A stretch of DNA of 64,000 nt from G965267335 sp965267335 (GCA_965267335.1 OZ253953.1:1488001-1552000); one strand, 5' to 3'; positions 1 to 9,525 are shown, counted from the stretch's first letter. Program-made: numbers and translations. The notes: generated by a model from the letters alone, not told the origin.

Positions 1-1
1 T

Positions 2-3000
2 TGGTACTTTAGATCACTTCCTAACAAAATTGGTTATCTACTCGGACTTCCTACAAAGAAGCTCGATCAAATTATCTACTATGAGAGATATGTAGTGATT
101 CAGTCTGGTGTTAAGTCTGAAGATGGAATCAACTATTTGGATTTTCTTACTGAAGATGAATACCTGGATATTCTTGATAAACTTCCAAGAGAGAACCAAA
201 TGTTGGATGATGATGATCCTAATAAGTTCATCGCCAAAATGGGAGCAGATGCTCTTGAGATGTTGTTAAGCCGAATTGATCTCGATGATCTTTCTTACAG
301 CTTAAGACATCAGGCTGCAAATGATACCTCGCAGCAAAGAAAAGCTGAAGCCCTCAAAAGATTGAAGGTAGTTGAAGCATTCAGAGAAGCAAGAACCAGA
401 ATTGAGAACCGTCCGGAATGGATGATTATCAAGATGGTTCCAGTAATTCCACCGGAATTGCGTCCACTTGTTCCTTTGGATGGGGGTAGATTTGCTACGT
501 CTGACTTGAATGATCTTTATAGAAGGGTCATCATAAGAAATAACCGTCTGAAAAGACTTATTGAAATTAAAGCACCTGAGGTGATTCTTCGAAATGAGAA
601 AAGAATGCTTCAGGAAGCGGTTGATTCATTGTTCGATAACTCGCGAAAGGTTAATGCAGTAAAAGCTGAAGGAAATAGAGCGCTGAAATCTTTAAGTGAT
701 ATGCTTAAAGGTAAGCAAGGTCGTTTCCGTCAGAACTTACTTGGAAAAAGGGTTGACTATTCTGGACGTTCAGTAATCGTTGTAGGTCCTGAATTGAAGC
801 TTCACGAATGTGGGCTTCCAAAGGATATGGCAGCTGAACTATTTAAGCCTTTCATTATTAGAAAGCTTATTGAGCGTGGAATAGTAAAGACAGTAAAATC
901 TGCCAAGAAAATTGTTGATAGAAAGGATCCTGTTGTTTGGGATATTCTTGAGAATGTCTTAAAAGGTCATCCGGTGCTACTTAACCGGGCACCGACTCTA
1001 CACAGATTAGGAATTCAGGCATTTCAGCCTAAACTAATTGAAGGAAAGGCAATTCAACTTCACCCTCTGGTATGTACGGCATTTAACGCTGACTTTGATG
1101 GGGACCAAATGGCGGTTCACGTTCCGCTTGGACATGAAGCGGTACTGGAAGCAAGTATGCTTATGCTAGCTTCTCATAATATCATGAACCCAGCAAATGG
1201 TGCTCCGATCACCGTACCATCTCAGGATATGGTATTAGGACTTTACTACCTGACGAAAGGTAGAAAATCCACGAAGGAACACCCTGTAAAAGGAGAGGGA
1301 ATGACTTTCTACAGTATGCAGGAGGTTATAATAGCCCTCAATGAAGGCAGATTGGAAAAACACACCATTATTAAGGTGAAGACGGTTGTGATGGGTGAAT
1401 CTGGTGAATTGGAGGAACAAATTATTGAAACGGTTGCCGGTCGTGTGCTTTTCAATCAAATGGTTCCGAAGAAAGTAGGTTACGTAAATGAGCTGCTTAC
1501 TAAAAAGAAACTACAGCAGATTATTTCTCATATCTATAAGAATACTGGAATTTCAAGAACGGCTCAGTTCCTTGATGATATCAAAACACTTGGGTATGAA
1601 TCAGCATACCTTGGTGGTTTATCAATAGGTCTTGATGACGTCAAAATCCCGGAAGAGAAAGAAGAGATGGTTGCTCAGGCCAAAGAGGAGGTTGATCAGG
1701 TTTGGAATAACTACCTAATGGGACTGATTACAGATAACGAGAGATATAATCAGGTCATTGATATTTGGACGCGTGTCAATACAATGATCACTGAGAATCT
1801 AATGAACCACCTTGAAAATGATGATCAGGGATTCAACTCTATCTACATGATGATGCACTCAGGAGCCAGAGGTTCAAGAGAGCAGATTCGTCAGCTAGGG
1901 GGTATGAGGGGGCTAATGGCTAAACCTCAGAAGAACCTTGCAGGATCAGTTGGTGAGATTATTGAAAACCCAATTCTGTCAAACTTTAAAGAAGGACTTG
2001 ACGTATTGGAATACTTTATTTCTACTCACGGTGCACGAAAAGGTCTTGCCGATACAGCACTTAAAACAGCAGATGCTGGTTACCTTACCAGACGTTTGGT
2101 TGATGTTGCGCAGGATGTTGTCATCAATGAGGAAGATTGTGGAACGCTTAGAGGGGTTGTGGTCAATGCCCTTAAAGATGGTGAAGATATAGTAGAACCA
2201 ATTTCTGAAAGAATTCTCGGACGAGTAACGGTTCATGATGTTGTATCTCCAATCGATGATCAACTGATTATAGAGGCAGGTGAAGAAATTACTGAAGAGA
2301 TAGCAACGAAGATTGATGCTGTTGGTATCGATGCGGTTGAAATTCGATCAGTACTGACCTGTGAAACGAAGCGTGGTTGTTGTGCTAAATGTTATGGTAG
2401 AAACCTTTCTACAGGATATATGGTACAGCAAGGAGAGGCAGTTGGAGTAATTGCTGCTCAGTCTATCGGAGAACCGGGTACTCAGCTTACACTTAGAACA
2501 TTCCACGTTGGTGGTACTGCTTCAAATATTGCTGTCGATGCTCAAATAGTTGCCAAGTTTGACGGTGTTGTAGAATTTGAAGATGTAAGAACAATTGATT
2601 CTACAAATGATGACGGTGATAAAGTAAGTATATCAATGGCTCGTTCGGGTGAGCTTAGAATTGTTGATCCGAAATCGAAGAAGGTATTGTTCAGTAACAA
2701 CGTGCCATACGGATCTTTCTTGATTGTTAAGGAAGGAGACAAAGTTGAGAAAGGTCAGCGTCTATGCTACTGGGATCCGTACAACGCGGTTATTTTGTCT
2801 GAAATCGATGGAAAAGTTGATTTCGAGTCAATTGAAGAAGGAATCACATTCCGAGAGGAATCAGACGAACAGACAGGACACAGGGAAAAGGTTATTGTCG
2901 ATACAAAAGATAAGACTAAGAACCCAGCTATCCTGATTGCAGGAAAGTCTGAAGAAAAGTCATACAATATACCTGTTGGAGCTCACCTTGCAGTTGAAGT

Positions 3001-3982
3001 AGGTGAAAAAGTGAAGGCAGGTCAGGTACTAGTTAAGATTCCAAGGTCGTCTGGTAAAACCAGAGATATTACTGGTGGTCTTCCTAGGGTTACTGAGCTT
3101 TTCGAAGCACGAAACCCATCAAATCCTGCGGTCGTTTCTGCGATTGATGGAGCAGTAACTTACGGTGGAATCAAACGAGGTAACCGGGAAATATTTATCG
3201 AGTCCAAAGATGGTGTTAAGAAAAAGTACCTCGTTTCTCTTTCAAAGCACATCCTTGTTCAGGATAATGATTTCGTAAAGGCGGGTAATCCGTTATCTGA
3301 TGGTGCGATTACGCCTGCTGATATTCTGGCAATTAAGGGACCTACCGCAGTACAAGAATACCTTGTAAATGAAATTCAGGAGGTTTACAGACTTCAAGGT
3401 GTGAAAATTAATGATAAGCACATTGAAGTGATTGTTCGCCAAATGATGCAGAAAGTTGAGATAATTCACCCTGGTGATACTACGCTACTGCCTGGTCAGG
3501 TGATCGACAAATTCTCCTTCAGAGAAGAAAATGACGAGATTCTTGACAAGAAAGTAGTAACTGACGCAGGTGAATCTGAAAACCTGAAACCAGGTCAAAT
3601 AGTGACTGCAAGAAGACTTAGAGATGAAAACTCTAGTCTGAAGCGTAGAGATATGAAACTTGTAGAAGTACGCGATGCAGAGCCTGCCGTTTCAAAACCT
3701 AACTTGCAGGGTATTACACAAGCATCTTTAGGTACTCAGAGTTTCATCTCAGCGGCTTCGTTCCAGGAAACTACAAAGGTTCTTAGCGAAGCTTCTATTA
3801 GAGGTAAGGCAGATCACCTTCTTGGTTTGAAAGAAAACGTAATCGTGGGGCATCTTATTCCAGCAGGTACCGGTCTGAGAGAATATCAGGATTTGGTAGT
3901 TGGTAACAAAGACGAATACGATTCGTTAGTCGCTTCCAAGAAAGCTTCAAAAGCTAAGAAAGAAGAAGAGTTACAAGACTAA
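2..3982 (+). CDS. rpoC: DNA-directed RNA polymerase subunit beta' (5'-truncated by window edge)
   Basis: Largest catalytic subunit of RNA polymerase. The frame is open from base 2 and already encodes conserved RpoC sequence (SLPNKIGYLLG, then YYERYVV) before the first GTG at 95, so that GTG is internal and the gene starts outside the window. About 1,326 codons are present; the missing N-terminus holds the first zinc-binding cysteine cluster. The catalytic Mg-binding motif NADFDGDQMA is at 1085-1114. The second zinc site is visible as EDCGT followed by TCETKRGCCAKC near 2350-2400. The trigger-loop and jaw regions follow, and the C-terminus is Lys/Glu-rich, ending KKEEELQD. rpoB should lie just upstream. 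A DUF3467 gene starts 12 bases after the stop, so the two are probably cotranscribed up to the hairpin at 4334. Confidence 0.98.
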   Translation, partial: WYFRSLPNKIGYLLGLPTKKLDQIIYYERYVVIQSGVKSEDGINYLDFLTEDEYLDILDKLPRENQMLDDDDPNKFIAKMGADALEMLLSRIDLDDLSYSLRHQAANDTSQQRKAEALKRLKVVEAFREARTRIENRPEWMIIKMVPVIPPELRPLVPLDGGRFATSDLNDLYRRVIIRNNRLKRLIEIKAPEVILRNEKRMLQEAVDSLFDNSRKVNAVKAEGNRALKSLSDMLKGKQGRFRQNLLGKRVDYSGRSVIVVGPELKLHECGLPKDMAAELFKPFIIRKLIERGIVKTVKSAKKIVDRKDPVVWDILENVLKGHPVLLNRAPTLHRLGIQAFQPKLIEGKAIQLHPLVCTAFNADFDGDQMAVHVPLGHEAVLEASMLMLASHNIMNPANGAPITVPSQDMVLGLYYLTKGRKSTKEHPVKGEGMTFYSMQEVIIALNEGRLEKHTIIKVKTVVMGESGELEEQIIETVAGRVLFNQMVPKKVGYVNELLTKKKLQQIISHIYKNTGISRTAQFLDDIKTLGYESAYLGGLSIGLDDVKIPEEKEEMVAQAKEEVDQVWNNYLMGLITDNERYNQVIDIWTRVNTMITENLMNHLENDDQGFNSIYMMMHSGARGSREQIRQLGGMRGLMAKPQKNLAGSVGEIIENPILSNFKEGLDVLEYFISTHGARKGLADTALKTADAGYLTRRLVDVAQDVVINEEDCGTLRGVVVNALKDGEDIVEPISERILGRVTVHDVVSPIDDQLIIEAGEEITEEIATKIDAVGIDAVEIRSVLTCETKRGCCAKCYGRNLSTGYMVQQGEAVGVIAAQSIGEPGTQLTLRTFHVGGTASNIAVDAQIVAKFDGVVEFEDVRTIDSTNDDGDKVSISMARSGELRIVDPKSKKVLFSNNVPYGSFLIVKEGDKVEKGQRLCYWDPYNAVILSEIDGKVDFESIEEGITFREESDEQTGHREKVIVDTKDKTKNPAILIAGKSEEKSYNIPVGAHLAVEVGEKVKAGQVLVKIPRSSGKTRDITGGLPRVTELFEARNPSNPAVVSAIDGAVTYGGIKRGNREIFIESKDGVKKKYLVSLSKHILVQDNDFVKAGNPLSDGAITPADILAIKGPTAVQEYLVNEIQEVYRLQGVKINDKHIEVIVRQMMQKVEIIHPGDTTLLPGQVIDKFSFREENDEILDKKVVTDAGESENLKPGQIVTARRLRDENSSLKRRDMKLVEVRDAEPAVSKPNLQGITQASLGTQSFISAASFQETTKVLSEASIRGKADHLLGLKENVIVGHLIPAGTGLREYQDLVVGNKDEYDSLVASKKASKAKKEEELQD

Positions 3983-3994
3983 AACAGACGCATA

Positions 3995-4312
3995 ATGGCA
4001 GAAGAGCAAAAAGATCAAAATCAGATAAACATTGAGCTTTCAGAGGAAGTTGCTGAAGGGGTATATGCGAACCTGGCGATGATCGCTCATTCTAACAGTG
4101 AGTTTGTAATAGACTTTATCAGATTGATGCCTGGAGTACCCAAGGCAAAAGTTAAATCAAGGATTGTTATCACACCTGAGCATGCTAAGCGATTGCTTTC
4201 AGCTCTGAGTGATAATATCAATAAATACGAAGATACCTTTGGGCCAATAAAACAGTCTAACGAAGCACCAAAATTCCCTATGAACTTTGGCGGCACCGTT
4301 GGCGAGGCCTAA
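3995..4312 (+). CDS. DUF3467 family protein
   Basis: Small soluble protein of 105 residues belonging to the DUF3467 family, recognised from the core YANLAMIAHSNSEF, PGVPKAKVKSRI and TPEHAKRLLSAL. No signal peptide or membrane segment is visible. The family often sits directly after rpoC in Bacteroidota, as here, with a 12-base gap and before a terminator, so it is probably expressed with RNA polymerase. Its biochemical role is not established; a link to transcription is only suggested by position. Confidence 0.9.
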   Translation: MAEEQKDQNQINIELSEEVAEGVYANLAMIAHSNSEFVIDFIRLMPGVPKAKVKSRIVITPEHAKRLLSALSDNINKYEDTFGPIKQSNEAPKFPMNFGGTVGEA

Positions 4313-4333
4313 AAGTTTCACATATTAATAGTC

Positions 4334-4365
4334 AACCCCTCGTCTTCGGATGAGGGGTTTTTCTT
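4334..4365 (+). terminator. Rho-independent terminator after the rpoC-DUF3467 unit
   Basis: Stem AACCCCTC (4334-4341) pairs with GAGGGGTT (4352-4359) around a ten-base loop and is followed by a T-rich stretch. It lies 21 bases after the DUF3467 stop and separates the rpo unit from the str operon promoter. Confidence 0.85.
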
Positions 4366-4412
4366 TGCAATAACAGACTGCTTCAGAATTTGAGTAAAAT
4401 AACTGAAATTCT

Positions 4413-4443
4413 TTTGTAGGATAAGATGTATTCTTTACCTTTG
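4413..4443 (+). promoter_or_regulatory. Bacteroidota-type promoter of the str operon
   Basis: A TTTG box (4413-4416) lies 19 bases before TAccTTTG (4436-4443), matching the -33 TTTG / -7 TAnnTTTG consensus known for the phylum's primary sigma factor. The next bases are CAGTCC, shared with the promoters before rplC and rpsH. Distance to the rpsL start is 40 bases. Confidence 0.8.
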
Positions 4444-4483
4444 CAGTCCGAAATTTTGTAGGGTTCACATAAAATTGTATTAA

Positions 4484-4858
4484 ATGCCTACTATTCAACA
4501 ATTAGTAAGAAAAGGAAGAAAGAAGTTAGTATCTAAGTCAAAATCACCTGCTTTGGACTCATGTCCGCAAAGGAGGGGAGTTTGTACAAGAGTATATACA
4601 ACTACACCTAAAAAGCCTAACTCTGCAATGAGAAAGGTTGCCAGGGTAAGATTGACAAACGGAAAAGAAGTTAACGCATATATTGGTGGAGAGGGTCACA
4701 ACCTTCAGGAGCACTCTATTGTGTTGATTAGAGGAGGAAGAGTAAAGGACCTTCCGGGTGTTCGTTACCACATCATTCGAGGTGCTCTTGACACTGCGGG
4801 TGTAGAAGGCAGATTACAAGGACGTTCAAAATACGGTGCTAAGAGACCGAAAAAATAG
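4484..4858 (+). CDS. rpsL: 30S ribosomal protein S12
   Basis: Small-subunit protein of the decoding centre, 124 residues, the usual length. The TPKKPNSAMRK loop and the VKDLPGVRYH loop are both intact; these carry the lysines where streptomycin-resistance substitutions occur in other bacteria, and the residues here look wild type. It is the first gene of the str operon, 40 bases after a clear promoter, and is followed 13 bases later by rpsG. No Shine-Dalgarno sequence precedes the ATG, as is usual in the phylum. Confidence 0.98.
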   Translation: MPTIQQLVRKGRKKLVSKSKSPALDSCPQRRGVCTRVYTTTPKKPNSAMRKVARVRLTNGKEVNAYIGGEGHNLQEHSIVLIRGGRVKDLPGVRYHIIRGALDTAGVEGRLQGRSKYGAKRPKK

Positions 4859-4871
4859 ATTGCTCTGAATT

Positions 4872-5339
4872 ATGAGAAAAGCAAAACCTAAAAAGAGATA
4901 TTTGTTACCAGATCCTAAGTTTCAGGATACTACGGTAACTCGTTTCGTTAATAACCTGATGCTTGACGGTAAAAAGAATATTGCTTATAGCGTATTCTAT
5001 GGTGCTGTTGATATAGTGGCTGATAAGACTAAAGAAGATGGACTTGAAGTTTGGAAAAAAGCTTTAAACAATGTTTATCCTTCTGTTGAAGTAAAGAGTA
5101 GAAGAGTTGGAGGTGCTACTTTCCAGGTTCCTACAGAGGTAAGACCGGAAAGAAGAATATCTCTAGGAATGAAATGGTTGATTCGTTACGCTAGACTTCG
5201 TCACGAAAAAACAATGACAGAAAAATTAGCCGGTGAAATCATTGCAGCTTCTAAAGGTGAAGGTGCAGCTGTTAAAAAGAAGGATGATACTCACAGAATG
5301 GCTGAGGCAAACAAAGCATTTTCTCACTTTAGGTTCTAA
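4872..5339 (+). CDS. rpsG: 30S ribosomal protein S7
   Basis: Primary 16S rRNA-binding protein that nucleates the head of the small subunit, 155 residues. The family signature DPKFQDTTVTRFVNNLMLDGKK and the GGATFQVPTEVRPERR segment are intact (read in two parts: residues about 15-35 and 80-96). It lies between rpsL and fusA with gaps of 13 and 9 bases. In other bacteria S7 can act as a translational regulator of the str operon; no corresponding leader structure was recognised here. Confidence 0.98.
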   Translation: MRKAKPKKRYLLPDPKFQDTTVTRFVNNLMLDGKKNIAYSVFYGAVDIVADKTKEDGLEVWKKALNNVYPSVEVKSRRVGGATFQVPTEVRPERRISLGMKWLIRYARLRHEKTMTEKLAGEIIAASKGEGAAVKKKDDTHRMAEANKAFSHFRF

Positions 5340-5348
5340 TAAGAAATC

Positions 5349-7478
5349 ATGGCACAAGACCTTAAATTATTACGTAATATCGGTATCATGGCTCACATTG
5401 ATGCCGGGAAGACCACAACTACAGAACGAATTCTGTACTACACCGGTTTAACCCACAAAATTGGTGAGGTTCATGACGGTGCAGCTACTATGGACTGGAT
5501 GGAGCAGGAGCAAGAAAGAGGTATTACAATTACTTCAGCTGCGACTACTACCAACTGGAACTATCCGACAGAGCAAGGAAAGCAAATCCAGGGACAAACC
5601 AAGTCATACAAGGTTAATATAATTGATACTCCTGGTCACGTTGATTTTACCGTTGAGGTGGAAAGATCTCTTCGAGTTCTTGATGGTGCAGTTGCTCTTT
5701 TCTGTGCTGTGTCAGGTGTTGAACCTCAGTCAGAAACCGTTTGGAGACAGGCGGATAAGTACAACGTACCACGTATCTGTTTTGTAAATAAAATGGATAG
5801 AGCGGGTGCTGATTTTCTTAACGTTGTTAATGACATAAAAGAAAAACTTGGAGCCACACCAGTTCCAATTCAAATTCCAATTGGAGCAGAAGATAATTTT
5901 AAAGGTGTTGTTGACCTGATTACAAATGAAGCAATCATTTGGAATGAAGAAGATCAAGGAGCAACTTACCAAGTTGTTGACGTCCCGGCTGATATTCAGG
6001 ATGACGTAAATAAGTACAGAGAGGAATTAATCGAGGCGGTTGCATCATATGATGAGTCTCTGATGGAGAAATTCTTCGATGATCCGGATTCAATAACTAA
6101 GGAAGAAATGATTGCGGCAATAAGAAGTGCTGTGATAGATATGTCATTCTCTCCGGTAATGTGTGGTTCTGCATTTAAGAATAAAGGTGTTCAGGCTTTG
6201 CTTGATGCTGTAATTGCATTTTTACCTTCTCCTCTTGATCTGCCTGCAATTCAGGGTACAAATCCTGACTCGGAAGAAAAAGAATCAAGAAGCGCGGATA
6301 TTAACGAACCTTTCTCGGCATTGGCATTTAAAATTGCTACCGACCCGTTCGTTGGTAGACTTTGCTTCATGAGGGTATACTCAGGAAAGCTTGATGCCGG
6401 TTCTTATGTATTGAACAATCGAAGTGGGAACAAGGAAAGAATTTCTCGTTTGATGCAGATGCACTCAAACAAACAAAACCCACTTAATACTGTAGAGGCA
6501 GGTGACATTTGTGCGGCTGTAGGTTTTAAAGATATTAAGACTGGAGATACATTGACCGATGAAAAGAAACCTATCATCCTCGAGTCAATGACTTTCCCTG
6601 ATCCTGTTATTGGTTATGCAATTGAACCAAAAACTCAGGGTGATGCTGATAAGTTAGGTGTTGCCATTTCGAAGTTGGTTGAAGAGGATCCTACACTTAG
6701 GGTTTCCTCAAATGAAGAAACCGGCCAGACGATCCTTAGAGGTATGGGTGAGCTTCACCTAGAAATCATTATCGATCGTCTGAAAAGAGAGTTTAAGGTA
6801 GAGATCAACCAGGGAGCACCTCAGGTAGCATATAAAGAGACTATCACCAATAATGTGGAGCACAGAGAAGTGTACAAGAAGCAAACCGGTGGTAGAGGTA
6901 AATTTGCTGATATAGCATTTGAAATTGGCCCTCGTGAGGATGAGAAATCAGGCCTTGAGTTTGTTAATGAAATTGTAGGTGGTGCAATTCCAAGAGAATT
7001 TATTCCATCTGTACAGAAAGGATTTGAGTCTGCTATGGTGAACGGTGTATTAGCCGGTTTCCCTATTGACTCAATGAAAGTTAGATTGTTCCACGGTTCG
7101 TTTCACGATGTGGATTCAGATTCACTGTCATTTGAAACAGCAGCCAGATTAGGCTTTAAATCAGCTGCAAAACAAGCTGGGCCTAAGTTGCTTGAGCCAA
7201 TTATGAGTGTGGAAGTAGTTTCTCCAGAAGAATATACTGGTGCAGTTACCGGTGATTTGAATAAGAGAAGAGGAATTATGCAGGGTATGGAAATCAAAGG
7301 TGGTGCGCAGGTGATTAAAGCAGAAGTGCCAATTGCTGAACTATTTGGGTATGTGACTTCATTGAGAACACTTACTTCGGGTAGAGCTTCAGCGACATTG
7401 ACATTCTCTCATTATGCTCAGGTACCTGAGAATATTGCAAAAACGGTTGTAGAAAAAGAAGCTGGAGCACTAGCTTAA
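5349..7478 (+). CDS. fusA: Elongation factor G
   Basis: GTPase that catalyses ribosomal translocation, and ribosome recycling with RRF. The protein has 709 residues, normal for EF-G. The GTP-binding motifs are visible: G1 AHIDAGKTTTTE (residues 15-26), G2/switch I ending RGITITSAA, G3 DTPGHVDF and G4 NKMD. Domains II to V follow in order, including GRGKFADIAFE in domain IV. There is no internal frameshift. It is third in the str operon; rpsJ follows after 12 bases. tuf, the usual next gene in proteobacterial str operons, is absent. Confidence 0.98.
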   Translation: MAQDLKLLRNIGIMAHIDAGKTTTTERILYYTGLTHKIGEVHDGAATMDWMEQEQERGITITSAATTTNWNYPTEQGKQIQGQTKSYKVNIIDTPGHVDFTVEVERSLRVLDGAVALFCAVSGVEPQSETVWRQADKYNVPRICFVNKMDRAGADFLNVVNDIKEKLGATPVPIQIPIGAEDNFKGVVDLITNEAIIWNEEDQGATYQVVDVPADIQDDVNKYREELIEAVASYDESLMEKFFDDPDSITKEEMIAAIRSAVIDMSFSPVMCGSAFKNKGVQALLDAVIAFLPSPLDLPAIQGTNPDSEEKESRSADINEPFSALAFKIATDPFVGRLCFMRVYSGKLDAGSYVLNNRSGNKERISRLMQMHSNKQNPLNTVEAGDICAAVGFKDIKTGDTLTDEKKPIILESMTFPDPVIGYAIEPKTQGDADKLGVAISKLVEEDPTLRVSSNEETGQTILRGMGELHLEIIIDRLKREFKVEINQGAPQVAYKETITNNVEHREVYKKQTGGRGKFADIAFEIGPREDEKSGLEFVNEIVGGAIPREFIPSVQKGFESAMVNGVLAGFPIDSMKVRLFHGSFHDVDSDSLSFETAARLGFKSAAKQAGPKLLEPIMSVEVVSPEEYTGAVTGDLNKRRGIMQGMEIKGGAQVIKAEVPIAELFGYVTSLRTLTSGRASATLTFSHYAQVPENIAKTVVEKEAGALA

Positions 7479-7490
7479 TTATTTAATAGT

Positions 7491-7796
7491 ATGAATCAGA
7501 AGATTAGAATAAAACTTAAGTCTTACGATCACAACTTGGTAGACAAGTCATGTGAGAGAATTGTGAGAGCAGTAAAATCTACTGGTGCTGTAGTGAGCGG
7601 GCCAATTCCTCTTCCTACAAACAAAGAGATATATACAGTTCTTCGTTCACCACACGTAAACAAGAAATCAAGAGAGCAATTTCAGCTTTGTACTTATAAG
7701 AGATTAGTTGATATATACTCAACTAGTACCAAAACAGTTGATGCTCTAATGAAGCTTGAATTACCAAGTGGAGTGGATGTAGAAATTAAGGTATAA
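7491..7796 (+). CDS. rpsJ: 30S ribosomal protein S10
   Basis: Head protein of the small subunit, 101 residues. Family motifs GPIPLPTNKEIYTVLRSPHVN and SREQFQLCTYKR are readable. In Escherichia coli and many other bacteria rpsJ opens the S10 operon. Here it follows fusA by 12 bases and is closed off by a strong terminator and then a new promoter, so it is transcribed with the str genes and not with rplC. S10 also takes part in transcription antitermination with NusB in other bacteria. Confidence 0.98.
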   Translation: MNQKIRIKLKSYDHNLVDKSCERIVRAVKSTGAVVSGPIPLPTNKEIYTVLRSPHVNKKSREQFQLCTYKRLVDIYSTSTKTVDALMKLELPSGVDVEIKV

Positions 7797-7817
7797 GTTG
7801 AATTTAAGAATGAGAAA

Positions 7818-7849
7818 AAGAGCCAATCTCTGTATTGGTTCTTTTTTTT
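7818..7849 (+). terminator. Rho-independent terminator of the str operon
   Basis: Ten-base stem AAGAGCCAAT (7818-7827) with ATTGGTTCTT (7834-7843), one G-T wobble and a six-base loop, followed by an uninterrupted T run. It separates rpsJ from the S10 operon promoter. Confidence 0.9.
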
Positions 7850-7890
7850 GTGTTTAACGCAGGGTATTGGTGAATAAAATATTCCTCTTC

Positions 7891-7921
7891 TTTGGGGCGT
7901 ATTTTATTTTTATTAACTTTG
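7891..7921 (+). promoter_or_regulatory. Bacteroidota-type promoter of the S10 operon
   Basis: TTTG at 7891-7894 is spaced 19 bases from TAacTTTG at 7914-7921. The sequence continues CAGTCC, as at the rpsL promoter. The leader to rplC is about 60 bases and contains AAAGGAG, but roughly 25 bases from the ATG, too far to act as a ribosome-binding site. Confidence 0.85.
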
Positions 7922-7982
7922 CAGTCCTTTTTGCGGGGAGATCCGATCTAAAGGAGTTTTTAAAAGAATTAACATTAAGAAA

Positions 7983-8600
7983 ATGCCTGGATTAATTGGT
8001 AAGAAAATAGGGATGACAAGCGTCTTCACGGAGGATGGCAAGAACCTTGCCTGTACGCTGGTTGAGTTAGGTCCTAATGTTGTAACACAGATTAGGAATA
8101 AAGAACAGGATGGGTACGAGGCAGTTCAGCTCGCGTACGGTGAGGCAAAGGAGAAAAACACTTCTGCTCAGCTAATGGGTCATTTCAAAAAAGCAAAGAC
8201 AACACCTAAGAGAAAACTCGTTGAGTTTGATGGATTGTCAGAGGTTAATTTGGGAGATACAATTAAAGCTGAAGACCTGTTCGAAGTAGGGGAGTTTGTA
8301 GATGTTGTCGGTACCTCTAAAGGTAAAGGTTTTCAGGGTGTTGTTAAGAGGCACAACTTCGGTGGAGTAGGTCAGGCAACACACGGGCAGCACAATAGAC
8401 AAAGACATCCAGGTGCTATCGGAGCTTGTTCAACACCTTCAAGAGTCTTTAAGGGACTGAAGATGGCTGGCAGAATGGGTAATGAGAGAGTAAAAATTCA
8501 GAACCTTCAGGTTCTTAAGATAATTGGTGATAGAAACGTTGTTGTTTTAAGCGGTTCTATACCTGGTGCTAATAATTCAATTGTAATTGTTGAGAAATAA
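7983..8600 (+). CDS. rplC: 50S ribosomal protein L3
   Basis: Early-assembly 23S rRNA-binding protein, 205 residues. It starts MPGLIGKKIGMT and carries the glycine-rich SKGKGFQGVVKRHNFGG extension that reaches toward the peptidyl transferase centre. It is the first gene of this S10 cluster because rpsJ is in the preceding unit. Its stop codon overlaps the rplD start by one base (TAATG), which suggests translational coupling. Confidence 0.98.
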   Translation: MPGLIGKKIGMTSVFTEDGKNLACTLVELGPNVVTQIRNKEQDGYEAVQLAYGEAKEKNTSAQLMGHFKKAKTTPKRKLVEFDGLSEVNLGDTIKAEDLFEVGEFVDVVGTSKGKGFQGVVKRHNFGGVGQATHGQHNRQRHPGAIGACSTPSRVFKGLKMAGRMGNERVKIQNLQVLKIIGDRNVVVLSGSIPGANNSIVIVEK

Positions 8601-9226
8601 TGAAAGTACCTGTTTTAGATAAGAGTGGAAAAGATTCAGGAAAAAAGGCTGATTTGAGTGATGGCGTATTCGCTATTGAACCAAATGATCATGCCATATA
8701 CCTGGATGTTAAACAATTTTTGGCTAATAAGCGTCAAGGGACGCATAAGTCCAAAGAGAAGTGGGAAATTACCGGTTCAACTAGAAAGCTGAAAAAGCAA
8801 AAAGGAACAGGTACTGCAAGAGCAGGTAGTATAAAATCACCTGTATTTAGAGGTGGAGGTAGGATTTTTGGTCCGCAGCCGAGGGATTATTCGACTAAAC
8901 TTAACAAGAAGGTTAAGTCGTTGGCTAGAAAATCAGCGCTATCCTATAAAGCTAAGGACAAAAGCATTCAGGTGATCGAAGCACCTGAGTTTAAGGAAGC
9001 TAAGACCAAAAATTTTGTAAAGTTATTAAGTCAGCTGAAAGCTACTGACTTAAAGACATTGGTTGTATTAGCAGAGAAGAATGAAAATGTTCTTTTGTCA
9101 AGCAGAAACCTTCAGAATTCTAAGGTTACTACCGCTGATCAACTAAGTACTTACGATTTATTGCATGCTGATCAGTTGATATTGGCAGAGGATTCAATAA
9201 AAAGAATTGAAGAGATTCTGAGCTAA
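8600..9226 (+). CDS. rplD: 50S ribosomal protein L4
   Basis: L4, 208 residues, binds 23S rRNA and lines the exit tunnel. The tunnel-loop segment KQKGTGTARAGS and the FGPQPRDYS motif are present. In E. coli L4 represses its own S10 operon through the leader RNA; no equivalent leader can be confirmed here. The ATG overlaps the rplC stop by one base and rplW follows after a single base. Confidence 0.98.
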   Translation: MKVPVLDKSGKDSGKKADLSDGVFAIEPNDHAIYLDVKQFLANKRQGTHKSKEKWEITGSTRKLKKQKGTGTARAGSIKSPVFRGGGRIFGPQPRDYSTKLNKKVKSLARKSALSYKAKDKSIQVIEAPEFKEAKTKNFVKLLSQLKATDLKTLVVLAEKNENVLLSSRNLQNSKVTTADQLSTYDLLHADQLILAEDSIKRIEEILS

Positions 9227-9227
9227 A

Positions 9228-9515
9228 ATGAGTGTATTAAAAAAACCATTAGTAACGGAAAAAATGACAGCTCTTAATGATAAGAGTATGTTTGGTTTCA
9301 TTGTTGACAATAAGGCCAACAAAATTGAAATTAAAAAAGCCGTTGAAAAACTTTATGGAGTGAATGTAGAGTCTGTAAAGACCATGACTTACAAAGGGAA
9401 ACCCAAGTCACGTTACACTAAATCAAGAATTATTAGTGGAACTACTCCTAAGTATAAGAAAGCAATTGTAAAACTGGCCGAAGGCGAATTCATCGATTTC
9501 TACGGTAGTATTTAA
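9228..9515 (+). CDS. rplW: 50S ribosomal protein L23
   Basis: L23, 95 residues, sits at the tunnel exit and is the docking site for trigger factor and SRP. It is recognised from KKPLVTEKMTALNDK, the VEKLYGVNVESVKT helix and the GKPKSRY loop. It lies in the conserved rplD-rplW-rplB order with gaps of 1 and 10 bases. Confidence 0.97.
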   Translation: MSVLKKPLVTEKMTALNDKSMFGFIVDNKANKIEIKKAVEKLYGVNVESVKTMTYKGKPKSRYTKSRIISGTTPKYKKAIVKLAEGEFIDFYGSI

Positions 9516-9525
9516 TTAGTGAGAT

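Noticed and set aside
95..97. GTG at 95 as the start of rpoC
   Set aside because: The frame is open to base 2 and the upstream codons encode conserved RpoC sequence, so the gene is cut by the window edge.
7948..7957. AAAGGAG in the rplC leader as a Shine-Dalgarno
   Set aside because: It is about 25 bases from the ATG, well outside working distance.
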